Source: Gordionus sp. m RMFG-2023
Taxonomy: Eukaryota > Nematomorpha > Gordioida > Chordodea > Parachordodidae
NCBI RefSeq assembly: GCF_954871325.1
Contig: NC_088776.1
Coordinates: 325,671-389,670, forward strand
Direction: 5' to 3'
DNA: 64,000 nucleotides
Shown: one piece after another, positions 13,420-24,807 of the stretch
How positions within the stretch are numbered: the stretch's first letter is position 1
Layout: every line of letters starts with the position of its first letter
The notes under the pieces: model-generated
The model's database searches: none
Told to the model about the DNA's origin: nothing
What the model saw: the letters and a program-made list of their open reading frames with translations, nothing else
Translations under genes and position numbers: made by a program

Positions 13420-14220
13420 TCCAGATAACATAACAGCCTCCACAAACACTCTTAACAATCTACTTCACAGCCTATTGCCAGTAGTGTCAAAATAGTTTCA
13501 AATAAAAAAAATACCCTTAACATAAACTCAGTTCTTCGTGCTATGATTTCTGAAGACTCCTTAGTTCCCAACAAAGACTTCACACAATAAGCTTTGTTAC
13601 AGGTCATAACCTATATGTGACTCAGCTCAGAATTTGTCTATAAGATTTTTCGCAGAACCTTAGCAGGTTATTAAATATAATCCTCAATGAGTCACTTCAA
13701 GCACCATCATTCCTATCCTTTTTGGTGCCCGTCTAATAGCTCTTAAAAAAGTGGCTAAGATATTTACCAAGTCATAGTAAGGTCTTTCTTCCCAGGAACT
13801 GTTTCTGAAATTATTCCTTCACGAATCAAAGAACTCATTTATGCTGCCTCTGTTTATCTTGCCCGTATAATTAATTATCAAAAATAGTATTTCTGATGAT
13901 GTTGTTTGAAACTTGATTTTAATAATTTCAATATACTAAAACTTCAACACTTCGTTCCTTTTTTGGCGATCCTGGATAATTATCATATTCTCCATAGCTA
14001 TTCAAGCCCTACATTTCTAAAATATAACAGTAACCTAATCAAATCTGTGAATTCAACAGGAATGCCCCTTAGGTCCTGTCCTCTTTTGCATTGGGATCGA
14101 CAAAAAATTCATAAAATTCAATCCAAATCATCCTGACCTTTAATTCCTGGTATCTCAATAATGACATTGTTGAGGGCGACCTTTCTGCATTCCTATCCAC
14201 CAAGATATTTAAAAAATAAA
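13420..14220 (+). pseudogene. LINE reverse transcriptase fragment, degenerate
   Basis: A decayed reverse transcriptase read in several frames. Recognisable pieces in order: IIPILFGARLIALKK (near 13700), ELIYAASVYLARIINYQK (near 13830-13885), LKLDFNNF, FLKYNSNLI (near 14010), a CPLGPVLFCIGIDK box (near 14065, the usual GDPLGP-LFC region) and WYLNND.VEGDLSAFLS (near 14145), where YLDD of the family has become YLNN. Reading needs several frame changes. The piece fits upstream of the C-terminal part found at 20041-20885, but 6 kb of other repeats lie between, so the two may be one split insertion or two separate truncated copies. Confidence 0.75.
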
Positions 14221-14224
14221 ATGT

Positions 14225-14605
14225 TACTATATTTTTCTAATAAAAATAGTTGTATCGCCACTCCAACCTTTGAAGACATCTTAAAGGAATGGGATATTTG
14301 TCTTCAAAGAAAAAAATATTGTTGTTTCTCACAAAATTAAATTAGAATTAACAAATATAACAATAATTTTTGATAAATAAAATGTAATACATATTATAGA
14401 TGTCACTAAATATTCTAGTGGCAAATAATAAAATAATTTAAATATTTTAAATTATATTTTTTAAATTTAAATTTACATAATCTAAATCTGGGAAATATTT
14501 GATAAATGCCCATCTTACAATCAAGAAGAAAAAAATTTACTTTTCACATATCTACCAAAGTATATGACACACTATATTCGTCGACTAAAACCTATAAATA
14601 ATAAT
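14225..14605 (+). pseudogene. Tigger/pogo transposon fragment (3' part)
   Basis: About 370 bp aligning in direct orientation to 18128-18510, the downstream part of the Tigger-like remnant. It includes the coding stretch TFEDILKEWD followed by KKILLFL, which resembles the region between the second and third acidic residues of DDE_1 transposases. Too short and decayed to encode anything. Confidence 0.65.
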
Positions 14606-14939
14606 GTGGTAAAGCATGAGAATTTACATAATAGTTTTTTTTAATAATTGTAGACACAATTATTCCTAATAAAGGTTTTAACTTTTTCTTTTAATTTTTA
14701 ATTATATTACTTATATTTTTCTTTATTTTGAAACAATAACTAATAAATTTTATTAGTATTTCTTTTTTTCAAAATGTAAAAATCTGAATTATAATAATAT
14801 AATCTTTCTTTTTTTCTATATATAAATATATCTTTTTTTACAACTAAAACATAATTATCAAAAAAATAATAATTAAAAAAAAAACATAATTCTACGCGTT
14901 AAGAAGAAAAAAAACCAATTTTTTATTTATTTCCCTTTT

Positions 14940-15085
14940 TTTTACAATTAATATTTAATTATCTAATAACAAATAAAAAAACATAGCTATTACAAATAAT
15001 ATTTAATTATCTAATAATAAATAAAAAAACATAGCTTTTACAAATAATATTTAATTATCTATTAACACATAAAAACATAGCAATT
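14940..15085. repeat. ~57-bp tandem repeat, about 2.6 copies
   Basis: The phrase AATATTTAATTATCTA followed by an A-rich stretch and ACATAGC recurs three times at ~57-bp spacing with few changes. Confidence 0.8.
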
Positions 15086-15389
15086 CGATTTTTAGACAAA
15101 CAACAAAAATCAATTTTATTTTTTTATCACGAATCAAATAATAAATAAATTAATAATATATATAATTTTTTCAATCAATAAAACATCTGATTGACATTTT
15201 TTTAAATATAATATTATATTTTTTTCTAAGTATAATTAATAATATCTACAACAGTTTTGTTTGTAAAAGAAAAAAAAATAATGTTTTATCAATTTTTTTT
15301 TAAATTTTTGTACAAATAAAATAATAATAGTATTATTTTTTATTTTATATATATATATATATTTTTGTAGAAAAGATTATCATATTGTT

Positions 15390-15725
15390 ACTGTTATTAT
15401 GCTGAATTATTATTATCATTATTATATAGAATTATTGTTTTTATTGTTATAGAATTATTATTAATATTGTTATTATATAGAATTATTATTATTATTATTA
15501 TATAGAATTAGTTATTATATAGAATTATTATTATTATTATTATATAGAAATATTATTGTTATTATATCAAATTATTATTTTTATTGTTATAGAATTATTA
15601 TTAATATTGTTATTATATAGAATTATTATTGTTATTATATAGAATTATTATTATATCAAATTATTATATCGAATTATTATTATTGTTATTATATAGAATT
15701 ATTATTATTATATAGAATTATTAAT
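15390..15725. repeat. TATAGAATTATTATT-type minisatellite
   Basis: Irregular tandem repetition of TATAGAATTATTATT with extra ATT triplets, extending about 335 bp. Typical of slippage-prone AT-rich DNA. Confidence 0.9.
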
Positions 15726-16009
15726 TGTTGTTGTGATTTGTTTTATCGGTAAATAATAAAAAAATAAAGTAAATTTTTGCGTTTTTTGTTTTTTTAAGAT
15801 AAAAAATGGAGATTTTCAAGAATAAAGGAGCTATGAAGTGTATCTTGAAAGGATTCTGGTAAATAAATAAAATAATTTGGTTAGTTAATAATAAAAAAAG
15901 AACCGAACTTCAGATTATAAAAGTGTTAAAAAAAGAAACCGAATTTCTAAATGCAAAAAATACTAGTTATTTAAAAATTTGCTCCTTGTATTTTCAACAA
16001 AATATATAT

Positions 16010-16512
16010 TTGCAGTTGTGTCGCTTAAAATTTTATTATATTAAATAAATTTTTATAATAAAAGCAAAACGAACACATTTTCATTACAATTGACTTCAAA
16101 AAATTTAATATACCATCCACCCTAAAACCATCGGGCCTTTCAGATGAAAACGTCATTCGTACCGATAATATATCCTTAATTCCCTTGACTAACGGTCTCC
16201 CGTTGACTTGGGACTATGTGTCGATTTTTCAGCATGGTTCAACCTGGGATTTTCTGTCATTTAAGATGCGGAAATCCATAAAAAAGCAAATATGTTGGCC
16301 TCACCAACATATTGTTTATTTATACGAATCGTTACCAATACCTTAGGCATTTTAGGAAGTGATAGCTTCAACTTTAAGGAAGAAAATCAGACAGATTTCT
16401 GGAGACCTCAATGAAGAAAAATGGCCAATCCAATTTTTTAAGCATTCAGTATCTCTAGGATGATATGTATTGAATTAAGAGTTTGAGCATCATTGTAAAA
16501 GATAAAGGTATT
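16010..16512. repeat. Interspersed repeat Rep-A, copy 1
   Basis: About 500 bp, better conserved and less AT-rich than its surroundings. It matches 19518-19787 joined to 21013-21180 over its whole length. Shared phrases include TTGCAGTTGTG, GCGGAAATCCATAAAA, TTGGCCTCACCAACA, TTAGGCATTTTAGGAAGTG and GAGTTTGAGCAT. No long open frame, target duplication or known end motif was found, so its class is unknown. Confidence 0.8.
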
Positions 16513-17100
16513 AAAATTGTAACAATATTATTATAATCCATGTCTATATTTATTTATCTCCATTAATTATAAAATAATAAAATATAAAATAACATATATT
16601 AAAATAACATTATAAAAAGATTATAGTCAAAAATTTTTTTTTAAAAAAAGTTAATTTTAACCATAATCAAATAATTTTCCCTTAAAATTTCCTTATTTAC
16701 ATAGTCTATATGAAATTATATAATATCGTAAATAATTCTTCTATGAATAAGATATTTTAAAATTATTCATCTGAACATTGCAATAATATGTACCTTTTTT
16801 AATATATTTTTTAGTTCTTTTTAATGTTTGTATTATAAATTATATTTAGACGACCCCAAAAAAGGATTCTAGCAAGTCCAATTTAGCATTCCCTTCTCTC
16901 TAGAGTTATATGAGTTTTTTTTAAGAAGGAAGGAAGGAAGGAAGCGTTTTAATGATTTACTATATAGAATTTATAAATATGTTTATTATTTATTTTTAAA
17001 TATTTTTAATTTAATAATGCTCGTATTTTATTTTAATTTAATTTTTTACATTGTTTTTAAAAGTTTTTAATGATAAAAAAAAATTATAAAATAAAAATTA
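16513..17100. other. AT-rich spacer
   Basis: No gene recognised. A short GGAA microsatellite (16927-16943) is present. Confidence 0.6.
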
Positions 17101-18510
17101 TACAGTCAAAACCGCTTAATTGCATATCGCTTAAGTGTAAATTTTTTTAAATGGGGAAAAATAAGCTATTTTGTTAAAATTTACAACGGTATAATGCAAA
17201 CATATATTTTTAAATGCAAATCAGTTATTTGCGAAAAATCGGATATATGGGGAAAATTCTAAGTTCCATTTATGATGTCATTTTTATCGGATAAGTGCAA
17301 AGCGACGATTTTCAAATTGTTTAAAAAAATTATCCTAGAATTAATTATGGTAATTATTAATTAATTTATGCAAAAATTGTTATATTTTTAATAATAAATT
17401 TAAAACATTGACACTTAAACAAGAGGCTGAAGTTATTGATAAATTAGATACATCTTCGAAAGAGCACTTAGCAAAAGTTTATAATTGCCACATCTCTATC
17501 TACAGAATTGAATCAAACAAAAAATTCACATTATCGCAATGCCTTACAAATAAACCAGCAGCAAGTAAGAGAATCAGAAATAGTAGTTTTCCGAAAACAG
17601 ACAGCATTAATAATTTGGTTTGCACAGATGAGAAGCAAATGTGTCCTAAATGGCCCTGACATGATGGAAAAGGCTATAATTTGCAGCAAAACATTTTATG
17701 AAGGTAGTTCTAAATTATTAAAATTATCTATAATTTTTTACATTCTAAGGATTTTCATTGCTAGTTGGCTGCAAAGATTTATGAAAAAAAAGCATAATAT
17801 TAATTTTCACATAATCTGCAATGAAAGAGGGAATGCAGATCTTACTAATGCTAATGATTGGAGCAAGAAAATGCTCACTTCTCAGATTGATGGTTATGTT
17901 AGATGCAACATATATAATTGTGATAAAACTGAACTGTACTACCGTGCGTTACCAAAGGGAACCATGGAATTTAGTGGAACCCAAGCATTAGGGTCTAAAC
18001 AAGATAAAGAAAAGGTAACAATTCTCTTTATCATAAATGGAGATAGTTCAGATAAATAACTTTATGTAATTAGAAAATTTAAAAATCCAGGATGTTTTAA
18101 AAATAAAAAGTTACCTGTTAAATTTTACTCTAATAAAAATAGATGGATGCCACTCTAACCTTTGAAGACATCTTAAAGAAATAAAATATCTTTAAAGAAA
18201 AAATATATTATTGTTTTGTTACAATGCTAGTTGTACAAAATTAAATTAATTAAAAAATATAGCAATAATTTTTAATAAATAAAATGTAAAATACTAAATA
18301 GATGTCGCTAAATATTATAGGAGCAAATGATAAAATATTTTGTATATTTTAAATTATATTTTTTATATTTAAATTTACATAATCTAAATCTGGAAAATAT
18401 CTTAATACAAATAGATGTCCATCTAACTATCAAGAATAAAGAGATTTTATTCATTTATCTACCAAAGTATATGACCCACTATATTCGTGGACTAAAGGAT
18501 TACTTATAAA
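17101..18510 (+). pseudogene. Tigger/pogo-like DNA transposon remnant
   Basis: The left end is TA + CAGTCAAAACCGCTTAATTGC at 17101, the usual TA-CAGT start of pogo/Tigger elements. Coding traces follow: a helix-turn-helix start (LKQEAEVIDKLD, near 17408), a CENP-B-like second domain (ASWLQRFMKKKHNI, near 17765), and the first DDE_1 strand as IYNCDKTELYYRALPKGTME (near 17910), where the family has N-x-DET: the Glu after the catalytic Asp is Lys here. Further on come SKQDKEKVTILFIINGDSSDK-like and LPVKFYSNKNRWM pieces. At least one frame change separates 17408-17659 from 17508-18059 and stops interrupt the end. No right terminal repeat was found, so the copy is dead and truncated. Confidence 0.85.
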
Positions 18511-19484
18511 TTATACTAGTTAATTTTTTAAAAAATACATTTATTACTTATGAAATTCAAGAGTATAATTGACAGTCCTACAGGTCCGGTCATACACGGC
18601 TAGGCCCGTATTTTAATTATTTTTAAATATAACCGGTCCGGGCTTCAAAATATTTATAAAAAAAATATCCGGCCCGGGCCATATATTATAAAACCAAATA
18701 TTTGAAATCGCCATTATTAGCTTTAAAAATCAAAAATAAGTAAAATATATTTTAAAAAATATTCAGGTCGGGCCTGAAATATTTTTCTCCATCATTAAAA
18801 ATTGGCGTAAGGATATGTAAACCACGGGGTCAACATAATAGCAATTTGATTCGATTGCATTTATTTTTTCATAGGAGTAATAAGATATGATCTTATAATC
18901 AACATTTGTTTTTTGAATGGCTGACATGACGCAGAAGATTAGGCATAAACTAAGAAATTTGGACTTAAGTTTCAAGTTACATGGCCGAAAATAATTTTTG
19001 AAAAAAAAATTCGTGCCGGGTCGGGCCATACAAATGATACCTCTGCAGGTGTCTGATATAAATATTGCCAGCAACTTGAGAAATGAAATATATTGTGCTG
19101 AATTTGTAAAGAAATATAATATTAATAAAACAGGTTTATTTGTTGAATTTAATTGCAAAATTAAGAAACCGAGAAATTTAACAATTTAGGAAAAGAGAAA
19201 ATCTATTTGGACGGGAAATTCTATCATTGTTCACATTTACAAAATTTTTAAATTAATAAATTTAATTTAAAAATAAATTTATCGCAACATATTAAAATAT
19301 AAAATGAATTATTTTAATATATTATTTAGATTTACTACATACATATTTTAAAATTAAATTAGTTACTTTTGACAGTTACATTGTTAAAGATATAATTAGT
19401 TACAGTTACTAGTTACAATTTTTAAAATATCACTAGTTACAGTTATTTTTTAGCAAAAATATAACTAGTTACTTTAACAACACT
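18511..19484. other. Spacer with GGCCCGGG-type motifs and a lone hAT-like end
   Basis: Between 18580 and 19030 the motif (T)CCGG(T/C)CCGGGC and variants such as GTCGGGCC recur five times in otherwise AT-rich DNA, a pattern seen near ends of some hAT elements. No second end was found. At 19330-19485 the phrase TAACTAGTTAC recurs several times and stops at AACAACACTA (19485), which looks like one end of a hAT element of the TAGTGTTGTTAAA type. The minus-strand open frame at 18763-19158 is not recognisable. Confidence 0.5.
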
Positions 19485-19485
19485 A
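19330..19485. repeat. Single hAT-like terminus with AGTTAC subterminal repeats
   Basis: Read on the minus strand from 19485 it begins TAGTGTTGTTAAAGTAACTAG and continues with five to six copies of the AGTAACTAGTTAC-type motif. The first 13 bases equal the ends of the MITEs at 7526 and 44660. Its partner end is not in view. Confidence 0.6.
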
Positions 19486-19517
19486 GTTTTTATTTCTTAG
19501 GTCAACCTCACCAACTA

Positions 19518-21180
19518 TTGCAGTTGTGCCGCTTAGAATTCTATTATATTAATCGATACAAAAAATTTAATATCCCATCTCGAACCATCAGACCTTTCAG
19601 ATAAAACGACATTCGCCCCGATGGTATATCCCTCATTCCCTGGACTAACGATTTCCCTTTGACTTAGGACTTCGATTTTTTAACAAGGTTCAACCTCTGA
19701 TTTTCGGCCACTGAAGAGGCGGAAATCCATAAAATAGCAAATATATTGGCCTCACCAACAAATTGTTCATACCAATCGTTACCAATTCTTTAGGCATTTT
19801 TTTTTTTAAAAAAAAACAAATTTTTACAAATATAAAATAAAATAAAATAAAATTATATTATATAAAAACGGAGATGGGACTACAAGTTCCCAAAAATTAT
19901 GAGTAATTATATTTTAAAATAATGATGCAGGTTTTGTTTAAAAAAAAATTTTATTTTTACCAAAGATTTTACATATTTTTAGATCTTCTTCCTTTTTTTT
20001 AAATAATGAAATTATTAATCGTGTTCTTAAATTTTTTAGAAGTTTATTAGAAAATATTTTAAATATTAAATTGGAAGATTTTAATTGGGGTGTCTCCCAA
20101 TTACCCTCGAAAATGGGTGGCTTAGATTTATATCCTTTAAATCTTATATCTCTTTCCTCATTTTTGACAACGCGTTTGATGAATAACGCCATGATATCTT
20201 TTTTTATCTCTCCTAAAGATAACCTTTTCTGGGTATCTTTAGCTCCACCTGAAGCTTTTTTACCCACAATCTTAACACACCAATCTATTTTCGAACCTTT
20301 AATTAAAAAACTTTTTAAAATAATCTCATCAAACCTTCCTTTGGAGTATATTCAACTATTACAGAATGCTGACTGTACTAGTGGTTATGAATGGTTGAAA
20401 GCATTACCAAGTCGTAACCTAACCTCTTATCAGATGAACAATTAAGAGTTGCCATAGGCCATCGACTTGGATGTAACAATGTTCAACCACATATATGCAT
20501 CAAATGTAAAATTTAGTTGACTCCAAAGGGAGACATGGTCTGTATATATAGTCAAGGCAGGCATGCAAGGCATGCAGCAATTAATTTAGCTATTAGCCGT
20601 TCTCTTACCAGGGCCCGAATACCAAATATCCTGGAGCCTACAAATTTATCATTAGATGATGGCTTAATACCAGATGGCTTAACTTCCGTGCCTTGGTCTT
20701 TAGGGAAATCCTTAATTTGGGACTTCACATGCGTTACTTCTTTCCCAAAAAATTTAAATTCTAATCCGGTTGATATAGCCGAGAAAAAAAACAATGAAAT
20801 ATTCCAAATTCACAAATTATATTTTTGCACCGATCGTCATCTCTTCCCTTGGACATATGCCAAGCGGAACTTTAAAGTTTCTTAAAAAATATAGGCAATA
20901 AGACAAGAGCCCTTACATCAGAACCAAAACATTTCTATTTTTTAAAACAAAACCTATAAATCACTATTTTTAAATATAATTACTCATGTTTCTTGGGTAC
21001 TTTAGGCATTTTAGGAAGTGATAGCCTCATTTAATTAAAACCATAGAGGGAAAAATGAGACAGATCTCTGGAGACTCGAATAAACAGCCAGTCCAATTTT
21101 TTAAGCATTCTGTGTCTCAAGGGTGATATGAATCGAATTGAGAGTTTGAGCATAATTGTGAAAGATAAAAGTTGAATCTA
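19518..21180. repeat. Interspersed repeat Rep-A, copy 2, split by a LINE insertion
   Basis: Halves at 19518-19800 and 21000-21180 together match copy 1 at 16010-16512. The interruption is bounded by CTTTAGGCATTTT at 19788-19800 and again at 21000-21012. Copy 1 has a single version of this 13-mer (one base changed), so it is a target duplication and copy 1 shows the empty site. Confidence 0.85.
19801..20999 (+). mobile_element. 5'-truncated LINE with C-terminal nuclease-like domain
   Basis: A 1.2-kb insertion with 13-bp target duplications. Coding part 20041-20885: after LPSKMGGLDL (the usual start of the region after the RT thumb) come SGYEWLKALPS, LSDEQLRVAIGHRLGC, CIYSQGRHARHAAIN, LEPTNLSLDDGLIPDG and GKSLIWDFT. 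The spacing E...PDG...W-x-D resembles a PD-(D/E)XK nuclease core, as in several invertebrate non-LTR elements. One frame change lies near 20420 (frames 20071-20445 and 20424-20885), and one in-frame stop near 20517. The reading ends at 20885, about 115 bp before the insertion edge, without a poly-A tail. Imperfect 39-bp inverted repeats lie at about 19888-19926 and 20962-21000. Confidence 0.8.
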
Positions 21181-21959
21181 ATTTTAAAAAATAATCATAA
21201 ATTAACAAGTTAAAAAACTTTTTTTAAAAAAAAAATTATAAACCTCATAATCGTGCTGAAAATCCGAATTATAAACTAAAAAATAAAATTATATTAAATA
21301 AAAATAACATAAAAATCGCGATACATCAATAACTCGCAATAATCAACTTTTATAAATTTAAAAATAAAATGTTAACGCGATAAACAAAAAAAATAGACAT
21401 TATCATTGCATAACGATCATTCACGAATGATTAATGGGGAAGCCTGCCGTCACGACAGTGTAATTTTTAAATTTATTATATGTTATTTCACAGATTAGAC
21501 ACAAATTGCAACAAAAAAAATATTTTCAGTCATTTAAAAAAAAATATAAGGAATAATTATTATTCCTTAATTATTATTATCTTAATAATAATAATCTTAT
21601 AATTAATATACTTTGTATATAATATATTACTATTAACAACACAAAATTGGTTTAATTTTAGTAAAAATTGTTTTATATACTAAATAATTAAAATCTAGTT
21701 CTTTTAATTGTGAAAAATTGGATAAGTGCAAAATATTAATTTCTTAAGTCCCAACGCCTCACAATTATCTGGTTTTTAATGTAACATAAAAAATACAAAA
21801 ATGAGATTATTGGCAATCTGCCAAAAGTCACACTGATTTGACACATTGTTTGTTACGTGACCTTGGCAGTTGTCAACTTTAAAACATTTTCAATTAAAAC
21901 ATTTTCAAATCGTTTTTAAAATTTTAAATTTTCTCTAAGATTTTAAAGCAAAAGATTTT
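21181..21959. other. AT-rich spacer
   Basis: No gene recognised. The phrase AAATTGGATAAGTGCAAA (near 21715) recalls the Tigger end region at 17275, but no terminal repeat could be placed. Confidence 0.5.
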
Positions 21960-22794
21960 AAAATTCCAATTTAATCGGATATGACTAAATACTGCATTGT
22001 TAAAAAAGCAATTAATCATAATCACTCAAAATTTGATTATATAATACTTTTTTTAAAGAAATAATTTTCAGAAACATTATTTTTTAATGTACTTTAAATC
22101 AATTTTTTTATCACGTAAAAAATTGAGATTAAATATCAAATAATTTTAAAATTCTATTTTTAGTTAATATTATTGGGGAAAAAAATATATTTACTAGTTT
22201 ATACTATAGTCGGGAGTAGATTCGAGAGAAAATATTGTGTATATTTAATTGTAGTAGAGAAAATATATTTAGATTTAATTTATAATAGCGGAAAGATTAT
22301 AATGTTAAAATTTGTTTATATATTATTTGTTTGTTGTATATTTTTTTCTTCTTGTGTTAAAAAGAAAATAAAAGAAAGTCTTTTGATTTTGAAAACAAAG
22401 AAGGAAAAATAAAATAAAAGGAAAAATAATAAATATATAAGGTAAGAGAACAATAATAAATATTTATATTTAGTTTAATAAATAACTTTATATTTAAACG
22501 ACCGCATTAATCAGCTTATAAAACATTTAGTCGACTTATAAAACAATTACAACTTAATTTTTATTTTTCAATTCCAAAATTTAACAAATATATATCCATA
22601 AGAGGGCGTTAAATGTACAAATATGAAAATATATTCTCAGGAAACCAGAATAATTATTGGATAGCGATGTTTTATATTTGGGTGAAAGTGAAAAACCTAA
22701 AAAATTTCTTAAAAAATTTAGGTTTCTTTGACATTTAATTAATGAGTAGGTTTAGAATCGAAAAATAATAGAAAATTTGTAAGGCACATATTGC

Positions 22795-23545
22795 TGGCGT
22801 TACTAATCAAAATCTCTTCATTTTTGGTTCATAAGTGTATATTTAGGTGTTAAGCATTATCCTAAAAATTTTTTTGAAAATATTATGATTTGACCGAATG
22901 CCGAGCTCAAAACCGACCACTTACTAAATATTCGATCGACCAAATTTGCTAGTAATATTATGAAAAATGTTCATTTTTGGGTTATTTATCTATAAATACG
23001 TGTAAAACATTATTTGAAAAAATATTTTAAAAATATCATGATTTGACTGATAACCGATTTGAAACCGAAATACTGCATTGCTGGCGTTATCCATGGAAAA
23101 TTTTTTATTTTTGGCTTATACGTGTACAATAATGTGTTAAGCATTATCCCAAAAAATATTTTGAAAATATTATGATTTGGCCGAACGCCGAGCTCAAAAC
23201 CGACCACTTACTAAATATTCGATTGGAAAAATTTGCTAGTAATATTAATTGGAAAATGTTTAATTTTAGTTTATATATCTTAGGTGTAAAACATTATCCC
23301 AAAAAATATTTAAAAAGTATCATGATTTGACTGATAAACGATTTGAATCAGGCCCAATGACTAAAAAACTGCATTGCTGGTGTTATCCAAAGGAAAATTC
23401 TTTATTTTTGGTTTATACGTGTTAAGCATTATCTTAAAAAATATTTTGAAAATATCATGATTGACCGAATGCCGTTCTCAAAACCGACCCCTTACTAAAT
23501 ATTCGATCAAATTTGATAGTAATATTAATTGAAAAGTTCATTTTT
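22795..23545 (+). repeat. ~290-bp tandem repeat, about 2.6 units
   Basis: GCTGGCGTTA / GCTGGTGTTA anchors recur near 22795, 23081 and 23376. Each unit contains two related half-units built around GCATTATC...AAAATATTATGATTTG and CGACCACTTACTAAATATTCGAT. The phrase ACTGCATTG from the element's outer end recurs inside the units. Confidence 0.85.
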
Positions 23546-24807
23546 GTTTAGTTCGACGAAACGTTAAATCTAATCGAAGACAATAATACGGTCGGATCGG
23601 TGGAACTCTTGGCCTAGGAGGAACGCTTCCCTGGCCCCGACCAGCGTGCCTTACCTCCCCTTGAATAACATATTCTTTAATACTTGATAGCTTTTGACAC
23701 TAATACATTATATAGCAATCATAAATTGATAATTAATACGCATATTTTTGTAAATAAAACACCAATATAGGGGGTAATAGGCCGCCAAACCCAAATACTT
23801 AATTTTATACAGGGCTGATAAGCCCCTCTATATGATCGATAGATTTATTTGCTAAGCATTGTAAATTCGATAGGCTTCCCTTGTCTAATGGTCGGAAACT
23901 TATTGGTATACCCTCCTAGGGTGAGCGGGAATAAAGTTCTGTGCATAAAAATGTCAACACAAGGTTATAAAATTACTTTTTATCAAATTTGAATTAATAA
24001 CCTTTTTAACTCACCACCGATACCCTTAAAAATTTCCGACCATTTTGTAATAAGCTTATATACCATGTAAACCCATATTTTGGTTTACTAAATAGTAACC
24101 AATTGTATATTGATAATCAATCGTCTTTACTTTAAAATTATAGATATAGTTTAAATAGAGACAATTAGAAGGGCCTGGCACGGCCTCAGCTTGCCAAATT
24201 AAATATTGCAGCAAATCTGACATTTTTAAAACAATATGATTTATAATTATATAATAATTTTAAATTTTAACGGCTAATATTTAAAATTATTATTTATTTG
24301 TTTATTATTTTTTTTACGTCATTTCACTTTTCATTTATTTTAACTTTAGGAAAATGCCAAAATATTTTTAAAAGAATTATAATTTAAAATTTTTATTTTA
24401 TGGGATAATGCTTAACACCTAAATATACAAGTATAAACCAAAAATGAATAGTAACGCCAGCAATATGTGCCTTACAAATTTAATATTATTATTCGATTCT
24501 TAACCTACTCATTAATTAAATGTCAAAAAAACCTATATTTTTTTGAAAATTTTTTAGGTTTTTCACATGTATTTACACCCAAATATATAAAAGGCGCTAT
24601 TCAATAATTATTCTGGTTTCCTAAGAATATATTTTCATATTTATGCATTTAATGCCCTCTTATGGATATATATTTGTTAAATTTTGGAATTGAAAAATAA
24701 AAATTAAGTTGTAATAAGCTAGAAAATAGATATTTTTTCCAATAATATTAACTAAAAATAAAATTTATAAATTATTTGATTATTTGATATTTATTTTCAA
24801 TTTTTGG

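Larger units (their letters stand above)
14606..16009. other. AT-rich spacer with minisatellites
   Basis: No gene recognised. It holds a ~57-bp tandem repeat of about 2.6 copies (14940-15085, unit around AATATTTAATTATCTAATAA), poly-A and poly-T tracts, and a long ATT/TATAGAATTATT-type minisatellite (15390-15725). Confidence 0.8.

Noticed and set aside
18763-19158. 131-codon minus-strand frame
   Set aside because: Overlaps the GGCCCGGG-motif repeat region, shows no known domain and no splice partners.
22173-22412. 79-codon hydrophobic frame
   Set aside because: AT-rich low-complexity translation inside the extra segment of a foldback arm; no family match.
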